Part shown: positions 17,113 through 25,612 of the stretch, piece by piece | Numbering within the stretch: the stretch's first letter is position 1 | How the letters are laid out: every line of letters begins with the position of its first letter | From: Mariniblastus sp. | Lineage (GTDB): Bacteria; Planctomycetota; Planctomycetia; Pirellulales; Pirellulaceae | Reading direction: 5' to 3' | DNA: 32,449 nt | Assembly: GCA_029247405.1 (NCBI GenBank) | Contig: JAQWLH010000012.1 | Span: forward strand, 1-32,449 | The notes under the pieces: model-generated | What the model saw: the letters and a program-made list of their open reading frames with translations, nothing else | Told to the model about the DNA's origin: nothing | Databases searched by the model: none | Made by a program: the position numbers and the translations under genes

Positions 17113-17845
17113 AGACGTTGCAATTAGTTTTTCAAGCTCACCGATCTAGCAACTTTCGTATGAATGAAAGCATCTCCGCAACGTTGAGAGAGGCATGCCC
17201 ATGCGTGCTGATTGATTCAGGAGGTGAGTTGGCGGTCGTCTGCTCAATGCCGCGTTTAATATGCTCTCGAGGAATAATAAAGGTCTTCTTGGAACCGCTC
17301 TCCGATCTGCTGCCGAGCAAGCTTCCTTTGTGTCTGTGGAGGTCACAGACGCTATTAGAGTTAGACCTGCTGCATTGCGGTCGTAAAAAGGCCGAAGCTT
17401 AACGTCCTAGCGTTCTGTGATTCGGGCATGATTTAAAGCCGAATTCGTTCAAAATATTGCCGTTTGGAAGGGTCGTTTTCGTGCTTCCCCTCTGCCCCAA
17501 TTTTCAAAAGAACCTAAAACACGCACAGGTTGTAACCAACGCGATTCATGATTGTGTAGTTAACAGGCAGGCTGATTTTTACGGATAAATGCCAAGGCGG
17601 TGTTTACCCGCTGTTTGCGGTAACTCGCTGAAAAAACTAAACAATCGTTATCTTGGATGCGTCCAATGATCAGCCCGTTATGCGGCACTTCATCGAGTGG
17701 TTGTGACACACAGCCAAATGCGGTTGAATAGGTGAGGACGGAGGTTTTTTGTCTGCCTTTCCCTTTAGGAGAGGACGATTAAAATGAGCTGTTTCGATTC
17801 TTCTCCCGAGACCTATTGAGTTTCCTCTGCGGGAACGGTGGACCC
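17113..17845. other. Long leader before mqnA with hairpin and mini-ORF
   Basis: These 733 nt contain no clear gene of normal size. A plus-strand frame at 17118-17402 begins with TTG just behind the previous stop and lacks recognisable features. Around 17604-17623 a bulged hairpin forms (TTACC, bulged C, GC, loop TGTTT, GC, GGTAA). At the end, AGGAGAGGA precedes an 11-codon frame at 17784-17819. The segment may be a regulated leader of the menaquinone genes. Confidence 0.35.
17784..17819 (+). CDS. Possible 11-residue leader peptide upstream of mqnA
   Basis: ATG at 17784 opens MSCFDSSPETY and stops at 17817-17819 (TGA), 26 nt before the mqnA ATG. A strong Shine-Dalgarno-like AGGAGAGGA (17767-17775) lies 8 nt upstream. 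That is a better site than the one before mqnA itself. Translation could keep ribosomes near mqnA or open a structure. With one genome and 11 codons this could be chance. Confidence 0.4.
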   Translation: MSCFDSSPETY

Positions 17846-18673
17846 ATGCGACTTAAAATTGGAGCTGTCTCCTACCTAAACACAAAGCCGCTTGTGGAAG
17901 GCATGAATGATGAATCCTCTGGTGAATATGAGGTTTCTTTCGATCTGCCGAGCCGCCTCGCCGATCGTCTCTCCGCTGGGCAATTAGATGTAGCCTTGAT
18001 TCCCGTCGTTGAGGCAATTGCAAGTCCGGAGTATACGATCGTATCTGACGCTTGCATCGCTTGCCGTGGTCCGGTTTGGAGCGTGAAGTTAATGTCCAAA
18101 GTTCCGGGGACAGAAATCAAAAGCCTCGCACTAGACGAAGGTTCTAGGACCAGTTGTGCGCTGACGCGGGTTTTGCTTGATCGTAAGTTTCAGGTTCGAC
18201 CTGAGTGTGAACCCTTGGCGATGGCTCAAGACTGGCGGTCCTCGTCAACTGATGCCACCTTGATTATTGGTGACAGGGCCATGAACGCATGCTCCCCTGA
18301 ATTTCCTTTCGTTTGGGATTTGGGTGAGGAGTGGAATCAGTGGACCGGGAATCCATTTGTTTTTGCCGTTTGGGCAGCGAGACCGGGCAGCGACTTGAGT
18401 GCATTAAAACAAATCCTCACTGGTTCGCGTGACCTAGGTTTGAAAAACATTGAAAAAATAGCGACCGAACACGCTGCGGACTACGGACTAACTAATGACG
18501 AATGTTTAAAATATTTGAACGAACATTTACACTTTGTATTGGGTGCAAAAGAAAAGTCCGGAATGGACTTGTTCTTCCAATATGCTGCTGAACTTTCTCT
18601 TATTCCCCAACAAACGCAACTTCGATTTTATGATTGCCAAACCAACAGCCAACCGACTAGTCCAATTGCTTGA
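17846..18673 (+). CDS. mqnA: Chorismate dehydratase, futalosine pathway
   Basis: MqnA removes water from chorismate to give 3-enolpyruvylbenzoate, the first step of the futalosine route to menaquinone. The 275-residue protein opens MRLKIGAVSYLNTKPLVEGM, the family's signature start, so the ATG at 17846 is preferred over a TTG at 17816. SRLADRLSAGQLDVALIPVV and then LALDEGSRTS are the periplasmic-binding-protein-like lobes that hold substrate. VWDLGEEWNQWTGNPFVFAV is also typical. The length is normal. Its 3' end overlaps mqnC by 44 nt in another frame, so the two are translationally coupled. Other mqn genes are not in this window. Confidence 0.95.
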   Translation: MRLKIGAVSYLNTKPLVEGMNDESSGEYEVSFDLPSRLADRLSAGQLDVALIPVVEAIASPEYTIVSDACIACRGPVWSVKLMSKVPGTEIKSLALDEGSRTSCALTRVLLDRKFQVRPECEPLAMAQDWRSSSTDATLIIGDRAMNACSPEFPFVWDLGEEWNQWTGNPFVFAVWAARPGSDLSALKQILTGSRDLGLKNIEKIATEHAADYGLTNDECLKYLNEHLHFVLGAKEKSGMDLFFQYAAELSLIPQQTQLRFYDCQTNSQPTSPIA

Positions 18674-19802
18674 TAAAACTATCGCAGGCGAGCGATTAAC
18701 GCCTGCGGAAGGTCTTGAGTTGACGGCCTGTGATGACCTCGCCACGCTCGGTGCGGCGGCCAGTGCGGTATCAGCTCGACTGCATCCTGAGCCCTATCGA
18801 ACCTATAACATCGATCGGAACATCAACTACACCAATATCTGTACTGCGGTTTGCAATTTTTGCGCTTTTTACCGTAGTCCAAAACATGAAGAGGGGTACG
18901 TTCTGGAGCGCAGTGAACTACTGAGCAAGATTGAAGAAACAGTCGCTTTAGGAGGCGATCAGATTTTGCTTCAGGGTGGATTGCATCCGAAGTTTAAGCT
19001 CGAGTGGTACGAGGAGATGTTAGCGGACATCAAGAGCCATTTTCCGCAACTCAACGTACATGGTTTTAGCCCGCCCGAGATTTATCACTTCACCAAAGTT
19101 AACAATTGCTCGCTAGAGGAAGTCCTATCACGGCTCAAGGCCGCGGGGTTGGGAAGTTTGCCGGGTGGAGGAGCAGAAATCCTTGTTGATCGGGTCCGCA
19201 ATGAGATAACGCGAGGAAAGGTCAACACCGACGACTGGCTCAATGTGATGCGCGTCTGGCATAAACTAGGGGGGCGCAGTAGTGCCACAATGATGTTCGG
19301 TCATGTTGAGACCGTTGAAGAGCGAATCGAACATTTGGAAAGATTACGGCAGTTGCAGGATGAAACCGGCGGTTTTACTGCGTTTATTTGTTGGACTTTT
19401 CAGCCGGATAATACTCAAATGCCCAACGTCGAATCTGCGGGAGCATTCGAGTATTTGAAAATGCAGGCGATCTCGAGGCTCTATCTCGACAACATTACGA
19501 ACATTCAATCGAGTTGGGTTACCCAAGGTCTTAAGGTTGGGCAACTTTCATTGGCATACGGAGCCAATGATATGGGGAGCTTGATGATCGAAGAAAACGT
19601 CGTCGCTGAGGCAGGCACCGTCCACTACCTCACTTTAGATCAGATGCGGGGCGCTATTTCTGAGTTGGGTTACACGCCTCGTCAGCGGAACGTCCATTAT
19701 GAATTGTTTGACGCAGAGTACGAGAATAAGGCCGTTTTGGCGAATCAAAAATGGGTGAGGGCACAGGAAGAAGCTAAAGATAGCCTGATTCAGTTGGCCT
19801 AG
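18630..19802 (+). CDS. mqnC: Cyclic dehypoxanthinyl futalosine synthase, radical SAM
   Basis: MqnC is a radical SAM enzyme that cyclises dehypoxanthinyl futalosine, a mid-pathway step of menaquinone synthesis. The 390-residue protein carries the CxxxCxxC cluster site in CTAVCNFCAFY (Cys 71, 75, 78). ILLQGGLHPKFKLEWYEE, VHGFSPPEIYHF, LGSLPGGGAEIL and ICWTFQPDNTQ are family signatures that favour MqnC. The related MqnE (aminofutalosine synthase) has a similar core and is the main alternative. The start ATG at 18630 lies inside mqnA, and the longer frame to 18534 adds unrelated residues. No clear Shine-Dalgarno is present, which fits coupling to mqnA. Confidence 0.93.
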   Translation: MIAKPTANRLVQLLDKTIAGERLTPAEGLELTACDDLATLGAAASAVSARLHPEPYRTYNIDRNINYTNICTAVCNFCAFYRSPKHEEGYVLERSELLSKIEETVALGGDQILLQGGLHPKFKLEWYEEMLADIKSHFPQLNVHGFSPPEIYHFTKVNNCSLEEVLSRLKAAGLGSLPGGGAEILVDRVRNEITRGKVNTDDWLNVMRVWHKLGGRSSATMMFGHVETVEERIEHLERLRQLQDETGGFTAFICWTFQPDNTQMPNVESAGAFEYLKMQAISRLYLDNITNIQSSWVTQGLKVGQLSLAYGANDMGSLMIEENVVAEAGTVHYLTLDQMRGAISELGYTPRQRNVHYELFDAEYENKAVLANQKWVRAQEEAKDSLIQLA

Positions 19803-19927
19803 GCATCGTCGGCGATCGAGGCGGTGAGTGAGTAATTGAGTGGCTCTGCATTTGCTGATTTTTGAACCGCCAAATTTGTTGGAACGGGCTTATACATTCT
19901 GGCGACTCCCAGGTTGAACTGGTTGGA

Positions 19928-20176
19928 TCATCCGGTGACGTCGAACCCACCAGCGTCTCGGTGGGGGACCTCGTCTCGCGTACGCCTTGAGCGGTTTTGC
20001 AATGGTTGTCGACCATCTCCTTCTCGGTCGGTGGTCTCTAGGGTGTCCGAGATGGACTCACTTGTTTTGCGCTGCGTGGTGTTCTGTTTGAGCATCTCTC
20101 GCCCCGATCGAATCGCTTGATCAGCAAGTGGCGTACTCGCGGCTCCATTGATCCCTGAGGTGGCGTCGGTTTTCAT
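19928..20176 (-). CDS. Small hydrophilic protein, hypothetical
   Basis: This is an 82-residue frame starting 11 nt after the stop of the AsmA-like gene. TAAGG at that stop provides a plausible ribosome binding site about 9 nt before the ATG at 20176. The product (MKTDATSGINGAASTPLADQ and on) is rich in Ser, Thr, Asp, Arg and Glu, has almost no hydrophobic core and looks intrinsically disordered. No signal peptide or membrane segment is visible. It converges on mqnC, which ends 126 nt away. The placement argues for a real co-transcribed gene, but I recognise no family. Another minus-strand frame (19774-20016) overlaps it and is less likely. Confidence 0.45.
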   Translation of the reverse strand: MKTDATSGINGAASTPLADQAIRSGREMLKQNTTQRKTSESISDTLETTDREGDGRQPLQNRSRRTRDEVPHRDAGGFDVTG

Positions 20177-20187
20177 TCGTATTTGCC

Positions 20188-23100
20188 TTACCGAAAAAGT
20201 CTTGTTGAAAATCCAGGCGAATCGGTCGAGCCGAAAGCGGCATGTGATTCGACTTGAGAGCCGTCGGATGGGGTTCGCAAGTAGGAATCAGGTAGTGAGG
20301 TGGGGAAGCGAGGGCCGCTGATTCCTTGCCTCGGTTGAAAAAGTTGCTGGAGCGAATCACTTATCCCCGGTAGCACATGACGATGTGTTTGTGGATTGTC
20401 GAGTTTCCCATTGATGTTGATCCACAGGATCTTTTGGCTTCCTGCCTTGTAAAGATCGCTGAGCAGTGGGATGTGGAATCGGTTACGCCCCATCACAGAG
20501 TAAAAATTAAGGTCGATGTCTTGATCAAGATTCATCTTCCCATTTCCCAGCAAAGAGATTGCATCACCGATGAATTCCATTCGATGAAATTCAATGTTTT
20601 CCCCTTTGATTTCAAATTCGATGTTGCTCGAATCAAAAGCGGTTCGATCAGCTTGAAGAATTGTTCGTAGTTTCAGCATCGAGAGGAAAACGGGAAGTTC
20701 ATGGATTTTTGCTTTTTTCAATTGGATCGTCCCGTTGCCACGATGCGAGTGGGTTCCGGTATAGTCGCCTGACATTTGAATCGTCGCAAAACTATGGCCC
20801 TCAATGTTGCTCATCTCAGTGGCAAACTCGCGGCAAGCGGTTTTAAGACATCCGTCTTCCAAGTTAGCTTGAAGACGGAACTCACCGGTTGGCCCTGAAT
20901 TCATCTCGGCGTCAAAGTGAACGGTGCCCTGATGCATTTGCCCCGTTAACGACTCAGGTTTGATTCTCCCCTCAGCCAGTGGATTGACATTGTTCAATTG
21001 ATGATCGGTCGAGTTGGGGCGGGCAAATACGCCAGCAGCGGTCCGGTCGTTATCCATCCAAATTGGGCCGCGAATATTTGTTACCTGAACTCCATAGACG
21101 GTCAGTGATTCAATATCCAGATCACCATTGCAAGTGGCATTTAGGCCGTCATATTGACCAACCAGTTTGACATTTCCAAAAACATTTTCGATGGGAAAAC
21201 CAATTAGCATATTTGCTTGATTCATGTCTAAGCGAAGATCCCAGGCGAGTGTGGTTGATTGCTGCGGAGGAACCGTGCTTGCCGCTTGAATTTGGGTTGG
21301 GTTTGATGCGCTGAAACCATTTCTGTTTTGAGCGGGGCGATAAGTGGCCAAGCGGTTGTTTCTCATTTGATCAACTTTTGAGCCGATCGTGAATTCGCCA
21401 TTGACGGAAAGGAGGCCATCAAACTTAAGCTGGCGAACTGGGTTGGCCAGTGAGGTCGGGACCGCCGAAAGTAAATCGTCGTCGACCTTCAAGGCACCCA
21501 CAATAACGTCTTTCAATTTGACCGACCAAGCGTCATTCGAATATCGCCCATCGCCCCCGCATGCAATCCATGTTTTCTGATGATTGCCTTTGAAATTGGT
21601 AAGCTTGATCGTCTCATTTCCGATGTTGACTTGCCCGGTGACATGATTGATTTCATAAGGGAACCAGACAGGGTGAATTGAAATATAATTGGCTTGGGCT
21701 TGGTCATCGTGTTTCTCCATCCTGGCTTCGATAACCAAGTCAACTTCCGGTTGGCCAATCGGAAGTGTCATATCCACTCGCATGAAATCCAATGTGCCGC
21801 GAGGTCGGAAGCCATTCCACGTTTCTTGAAGATCAGGTTTGAGCGCGTAACGTAGTTGATCGTTAAGCGGAATCGATTCGCATAGGAAGCGGGCAAACAA
21901 ACCGTTGGCAGGATCCCACCTCCCATTGCAAATGACTTTTCCGCTGGCGTTATTTCCGGTCAGGTCGGTGAAGGTATATTCGTCGTCCTCGGTTTGAATC
22001 AGACCACTGACGTTGTAAATGGGGTAGTCAAAGGTTTTATGTCGGATGGAGCATTGCTTTAAGCGAATGTCAAACCTTTTAATTACTGGCCCATCGTAAG
22101 TTCGTTTTTCAATTTTCCCAATTCCACCGACTCTTCCAGTTGTGGGTTGGAAGCCGCGAATCACTTCGGCCATCTTGGGTGATTGATCGATTGCATGAAG
22201 TAATTTTTGGTCGATGGGGACGTCGCCGGGAACGGAAACGTTGACTTCGTAGGTTGGCTTAGCTCCAATCCCTTTAACAAATCCTTTGAATTCGCAGGTT
22301 TCATTCCCGGGTAGCGAGCGCACATTGAATTCACAAAAGTCATCTTTGAATTTGACCTGGCCAGAGCAGTGGTCGACCCGGTAGGGCATCTTGTAAAAAG
22401 AAAATGACATGTCCGTCAAATGGGAGGTGATTTCTCGTTTCATCTCCGTGCCGGTCTGCGTCAAGCTAAATGAGAAATCACTTTTTCCTGACGGTGAATA
22501 CTCGTCGCAGAATTTTTTGCAATAGGCGGGCAGCCAGCGATTCATCCGTTGAGAGTTTTCAAACTGAAACTGATTGACCACTCCATCCCAATGCCACTGT
22601 TGTCGCTCAAGAAGTCCATCTTGTGAATAGTTGCTTTGATGAAAGGTGCCTTCTCCCATTCGGCCAGATGCATTGTTGATCGCAAATCCATTGTTGTTGA
22701 TCACGAAATCAGCGCTTACGTTTTGCAGAGGTACTGGGAGTTTGTCGTCATCGATTGAGAATTGTGCGATGTCTCCCGCGATGGAAAAATCAGGCAGATT
22801 GTTCGTTACGCCCGTCACGGTGGCATCAAAATTTAAGATGCCCGTAAATGAATTCAAGTTTTGTAGTTCAGATTGGATCGTCGAGGGGAGGAGCGATGTC
22901 AGCTCTCTCGAAAGCCGGGCTTGCGTTGCCGTGAATCTGGCTTGCCAGGCTTGGGAAGAGCGGTCTAGGTAGGTCGCAAAATCAACTTTTGAGATTGCAT
23001 CAGATCGAAACCCACCGCTGATTTGGAGGAGTGCTCGATTCTCATGGACGATGGGCTGAATAAAGACGTTGAGTCCGGTCAAGTTGATCGGTGAGAGGCG

Positions 23101-23670
23101 ACTTGATGTTTGGTCGATGATTTGGATTTCACAATCGCGGAGGGCAAGCGGGATTGGGCCGTTGTCGACCGCAGGCAGGCTTTTGAGGGTTTCAACGATT
23201 TTTTGAATATCCCACTCGCCGTTTTGGTCTCGGACAAGCGTTAGTTTAGCGCGGCGAAATTCAACGCTGCGGATATCCAGTTCCTGAGTTGCTAATTCGG
23301 GTAAAGAAACCGGCACGTGAATGAAGGCTTCGTAAATCCTCAAACTTGAGCTCGGTTTTGAAGACGGGTTCGAGCCATCCCCTGAGTGTGCCAAGCCAAT
23401 GATTAAGTCATTGAGTTGAATCCCCTGCCCTTCATGAAAACGGGCTTGCCCAAGCCCTGCAATCATTCCCGTGTTTTTCAAGCCTTCACTTATTTTGGCT
23501 TGAACGTGTCGGCAAAGATCATGGTTGACTTTGTGTTTGATAAAGAGCCAGCCCGCCATCACCGCGAGTCCGACGACTAAAATTAACTTGCTCAGGCCCC
23601 AAAATTTGCGCGCGAAACTGCGAGATTCAACGGGGCGTCGGCTTGGGATCTGTTGGAACCGCACAAACAT
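20188..23670 (-). CDS. AsmA-like inner-membrane-anchored protein
   Basis: This is a 1160-residue protein. A single membrane anchor (LSKLILVVGLAVMAGWLFI, about residues 26-44) is followed by a long extracytoplasmic beta-rich region. ELDIRSVEFRRAKLTLVRDQ and then NGEWDIQKIV near residue 135 is an AsmA-type repeat start. The C-terminal quarter (GNGTIQLKKAKIHELPVF, then MLKLRTILQ and GNGKMNLDQDIDLNFYSVMG) is the AsmA/DUF3971 C-terminal region. AsmA-like proteins (TamB, YhdP, AsmA) form bridge-like structures that carry or organise lipids between inner and outer membranes. That role here is inferred from the fold. The last 70 residues are Pro/Ser/Gln-rich. A small gene follows 11 nt downstream, while the MFS gene upstream is separated by a terminator. 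Confidence 0.82.
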   Translation of the reverse strand: MFVRFQQIPSRRPVESRSFARKFWGLSKLILVVGLAVMAGWLFIKHKVNHDLCRHVQAKISEGLKNTGMIAGLGQARFHEGQGIQLNDLIIGLAHSGDGSNPSSKPSSSLRIYEAFIHVPVSLPELATQELDIRSVEFRRAKLTLVRDQNGEWDIQKIVETLKSLPAVDNGPIPLALRDCEIQIIDQTSSRLSPINLTGLNVFIQPIVHENRALLQISGGFRSDAISKVDFATYLDRSSQAWQARFTATQARLSRELTSLLPSTIQSELQNLNSFTGILNFDATVTGVTNNLPDFSIAGDIAQFSIDDDKLPVPLQNVSADFVINNNGFAINNASGRMGEGTFHQSNYSQDGLLERQQWHWDGVVNQFQFENSQRMNRWLPAYCKKFCDEYSPSGKSDFSFSLTQTGTEMKREITSHLTDMSFSFYKMPYRVDHCSGQVKFKDDFCEFNVRSLPGNETCEFKGFVKGIGAKPTYEVNVSVPGDVPIDQKLLHAIDQSPKMAEVIRGFQPTTGRVGGIGKIEKRTYDGPVIKRFDIRLKQCSIRHKTFDYPIYNVSGLIQTEDDEYTFTDLTGNNASGKVICNGRWDPANGLFARFLCESIPLNDQLRYALKPDLQETWNGFRPRGTLDFMRVDMTLPIGQPEVDLVIEARMEKHDDQAQANYISIHPVWFPYEINHVTGQVNIGNETIKLTNFKGNHQKTWIACGGDGRYSNDAWSVKLKDVIVGALKVDDDLLSAVPTSLANPVRQLKFDGLLSVNGEFTIGSKVDQMRNNRLATYRPAQNRNGFSASNPTQIQAASTVPPQQSTTLAWDLRLDMNQANMLIGFPIENVFGNVKLVGQYDGLNATCNGDLDIESLTVYGVQVTNIRGPIWMDNDRTAAGVFARPNSTDHQLNNVNPLAEGRIKPESLTGQMHQGTVHFDAEMNSGPTGEFRLQANLEDGCLKTACREFATEMSNIEGHSFATIQMSGDYTGTHSHRGNGTIQLKKAKIHELPVFLSMLKLRTILQADRTAFDSSNIEFEIKGENIEFHRMEFIGDAISLLGNGKMNLDQDIDLNFYSVMGRNRFHIPLLSDLYKAGSQKILWININGKLDNPQTHRHVLPGISDSLQQLFQPRQGISGPRFPTSLPDSYLRTPSDGSQVESHAAFGSTDSPGFSTRLFR

Positions 23671-23775
23671 CTCGGGTCAGGCTTAACGGACCACGAATCG
23701 TACAGATATATGAGCAATTTCGACAGGCGAATTTACATTCGAGGCTTGGCTGATTTCTCTGAAGAGGTAAATGAA

Positions 23776-23801
23776 AAGAGGCCCGAAAAATCGGGCCTCT
23801 T
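23776..23801 (-). terminator. Intrinsic terminator of the MFS transporter gene
   Basis: AAGAGGCCCGA (23776-23786) and TCGGGCCTCTT (23791-23801) form a perfect 11-bp stem around a 4-nt loop. On the minus strand the stem ends in a T-rich tail (TTTTCATTT). It lies 31 nt after the stop codon of the minus-strand MFS gene and separates it from the AsmA-like gene. Confidence 0.88.
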
Positions 23802-23831
23802 GGGTAAATGAATCGCTAGCAAATTAGCAAG

Positions 23832-25385
23832 TTAGTGGCCATCACTAAGCGAGACTGGCTTATAACCACCCTTCGATTTGAAATAGAACCACAAGGCGAT
23901 ATAGCAAAGAAGCATGATCAGGGGGAAAACTGCCATGCTTGAGAGTGCCTTTTGAGCACTTCCAGATTTGGCGGCGTCGATTTTATCCGCGAGTTCCGGG
24001 TCGTTTGCTTGCAGTTCGCTGATTTTGTCCGTATTTAAGATCTGGTAAGAAATGATCTCGTAAATATCTTTGTCGGTTAGTAGCTCTTCGTCTTGAACTT
24101 CTGCTACGAGTGGTTTGACCGCTTGGATTTCTCTGTCTGCTTGAAGTGCTCCAATGTAAGGGAAGCCAAGAGTACCAACCGCGAGCATCCCGATTCCAGA
24201 GATTGCATTGAGAGTTAAAGCACCACCGCGAGGGGTTTGCTCAGAAACAACACCAAGCATGGTTGGCCAGAAAAAAGTCTTTCCAAGAGCATACAAAGTT
24301 GCGGCTGCGAAGATGACCGCCACGCCTTGGGCGAAAGAAAGGAACCACAGTCCAGCAATCGCCAAGACACAACTAAGCATCAAGAGCCCAAGGGCTGAAA
24401 GGTTGTGTACGATTGGCCCTGCAAAGAATCGCAAAACCATCATGATGAATGAGGTGTAAACCAGAATCCACCCGCCATCGAATGAAACGACGGATCCCAT
24501 AATGCCGGAGATCCAACCGTCTGTCCCAATTTCAGTCGTCGCCAAGGGCATCATGATGAGAATTAGAACGAACATCAGGGGGCGTCCGAGACTTTGGGTA
24601 TATAAACCAAACAAGACGACCATCGCCGCACCGATCCCCATAAAGAGGTAACGGTTGCCCTCAGGGAAAAAGTCCATCAACTGAAGAGTCACAAGGAAAC
24701 CGACAACGGCTGCACCAAGAATGCCGAACTCGGAGAGCATGTCCTTGTAGCTTACTCCCGCAGCAACCCGTTCCTGCTTCGGGAATTCAACCTTGATTAA
24801 CATGAAAAAGTAAACCAAAGCGGGAATCGCGATCGTTGCTAATTTGATGCTCCAGCTGAGGTCGCCCATGAAAATTACCAAAATACCGGCGATCACCAGT
24901 CCGCCCGGCCAGCCAGCATGAAGGATGTTGAGCCATTTGGTTTTATCCTTGTCAAACATCGTTGCAACGACAGGGTTGATGAACGCCTCAACGGTACCGT
25001 TGCCAAGCGCCAAAATTAGCCCGCCCCAGTAGATCAGCGATTTCGCTCGTTCCGGGTCAGCGTCAATTGTAGAATATGCGAAAACTCCCATGACGGCCCA
25101 GATGAACTGGCAGGCAAACGCGAACATCATGGAAAACTTGTAGCCTACTTTGTCGATGATAAGGCTGAAAATGATAATACTTAGGGCGAACGGCCAGACT
25201 TGAATTCCCTTAAAAGCGCCAACTTCTGCTGGGTCAAGACCGAGCGTAGCGACAATTCCAGGATCGTCCAGTAAAAACATCCGGGTGATAAATCCGAACG
25301 CCGTCGTAATAAGTGCGATAAAGCAGCCCCAAAACAGAAACATATTTGTTTCGTTTTTAGCCTGACTCACGGTAGTGTCTGACAT
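23832..25385 (-). CDS. MFS transporter, substrate unknown
   Basis: This is a 517-residue major-facilitator-type membrane protein with about twelve hydrophobic segments. Examples are MFLFWGCFIALITTAFGFI, FALSIIIFSLIIDKVGYKFS (the usual D-x-x-G-x-K/R-type loop 2-3) and YALGKTFFWPTMLGVVSE. It is longer than typical members because a hydrophilic segment of about 65 residues, rich in Glu/Asp/Lys, lies before the last helix (from LQADREIQAV to SAQKALSSMA). GNGTVEAFINPVVATMF recalls sugar-type MFS proteins, but the substrate cannot be read from sequence. ATG at 25385 is preceded by AGG about 9 nt away. The gene ends at a strong terminator and is transcribed alone or behind tilS. Confidence 0.88.
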   Translation of the reverse strand: MSDTTVSQAKNETNMFLFWGCFIALITTAFGFITRMFLLDDPGIVATLGLDPAEVGAFKGIQVWPFALSIIIFSLIIDKVGYKFSMMFAFACQFIWAVMGVFAYSTIDADPERAKSLIYWGGLILALGNGTVEAFINPVVATMFDKDKTKWLNILHAGWPGGLVIAGILVIFMGDLSWSIKLATIAIPALVYFFMLIKVEFPKQERVAAGVSYKDMLSEFGILGAAVVGFLVTLQLMDFFPEGNRYLFMGIGAAMVVLFGLYTQSLGRPLMFVLILIMMPLATTEIGTDGWISGIMGSVVSFDGGWILVYTSFIMMVLRFFAGPIVHNLSALGLLMLSCVLAIAGLWFLSFAQGVAVIFAAATLYALGKTFFWPTMLGVVSEQTPRGGALTLNAISGIGMLAVGTLGFPYIGALQADREIQAVKPLVAEVQDEELLTDKDIYEIISYQILNTDKISELQANDPELADKIDAAKSGSAQKALSSMAVFPLIMLLCYIALWFYFKSKGGYKPVSLSDGH

Positions 25386-25515
25386 GCTTGGTTACCTATT
25401 GAGTAAAACGTGGAAGCGGGACCAACACATTGTTCCAATTCACCATGGATGTTTAGTCGCCCTAGGGTATTGATCTCAAGGCGGACAGTATAACCACCCA
25501 ATTACCTCAGCGAAA

Positions 25516-25541
25516 CCAAAAAGAAGGGGCCTTCGGGCGAA
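25516..25541 (-). terminator. Possible weak terminator of tilS
   Basis: On the minus strand a short GC-rich stem (GAAG, loop GCCC, CTTC) is followed by TTTTT (positions 25522-25518). It lies about 75 nt beyond the tilS stop. The stem is only 4-5 bp, so termination may be partial, allowing read-through into the MFS gene. Confidence 0.35.
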
Positions 25542-25612
25542 TGTTTCAACCACGGTGCTGTCGTTTTCCGCACATCTCTCCTTTCTTATCAACTCGGCCA
25601 TCAATCGAGGTC

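Noticed and set aside
17118-17402. 94-codon plus-strand frame behind the 494-aa gene
   Set aside because: It starts with TTG, has no ribosome site, and minus-strand frames overlap it; composition is not protein-like.
19774-20016. 80-codon minus-strand frame overlapping the mqnC end
   Set aside because: It overlaps mqnC and the better-placed small frame at 19928-20176 and has no ribosome site.
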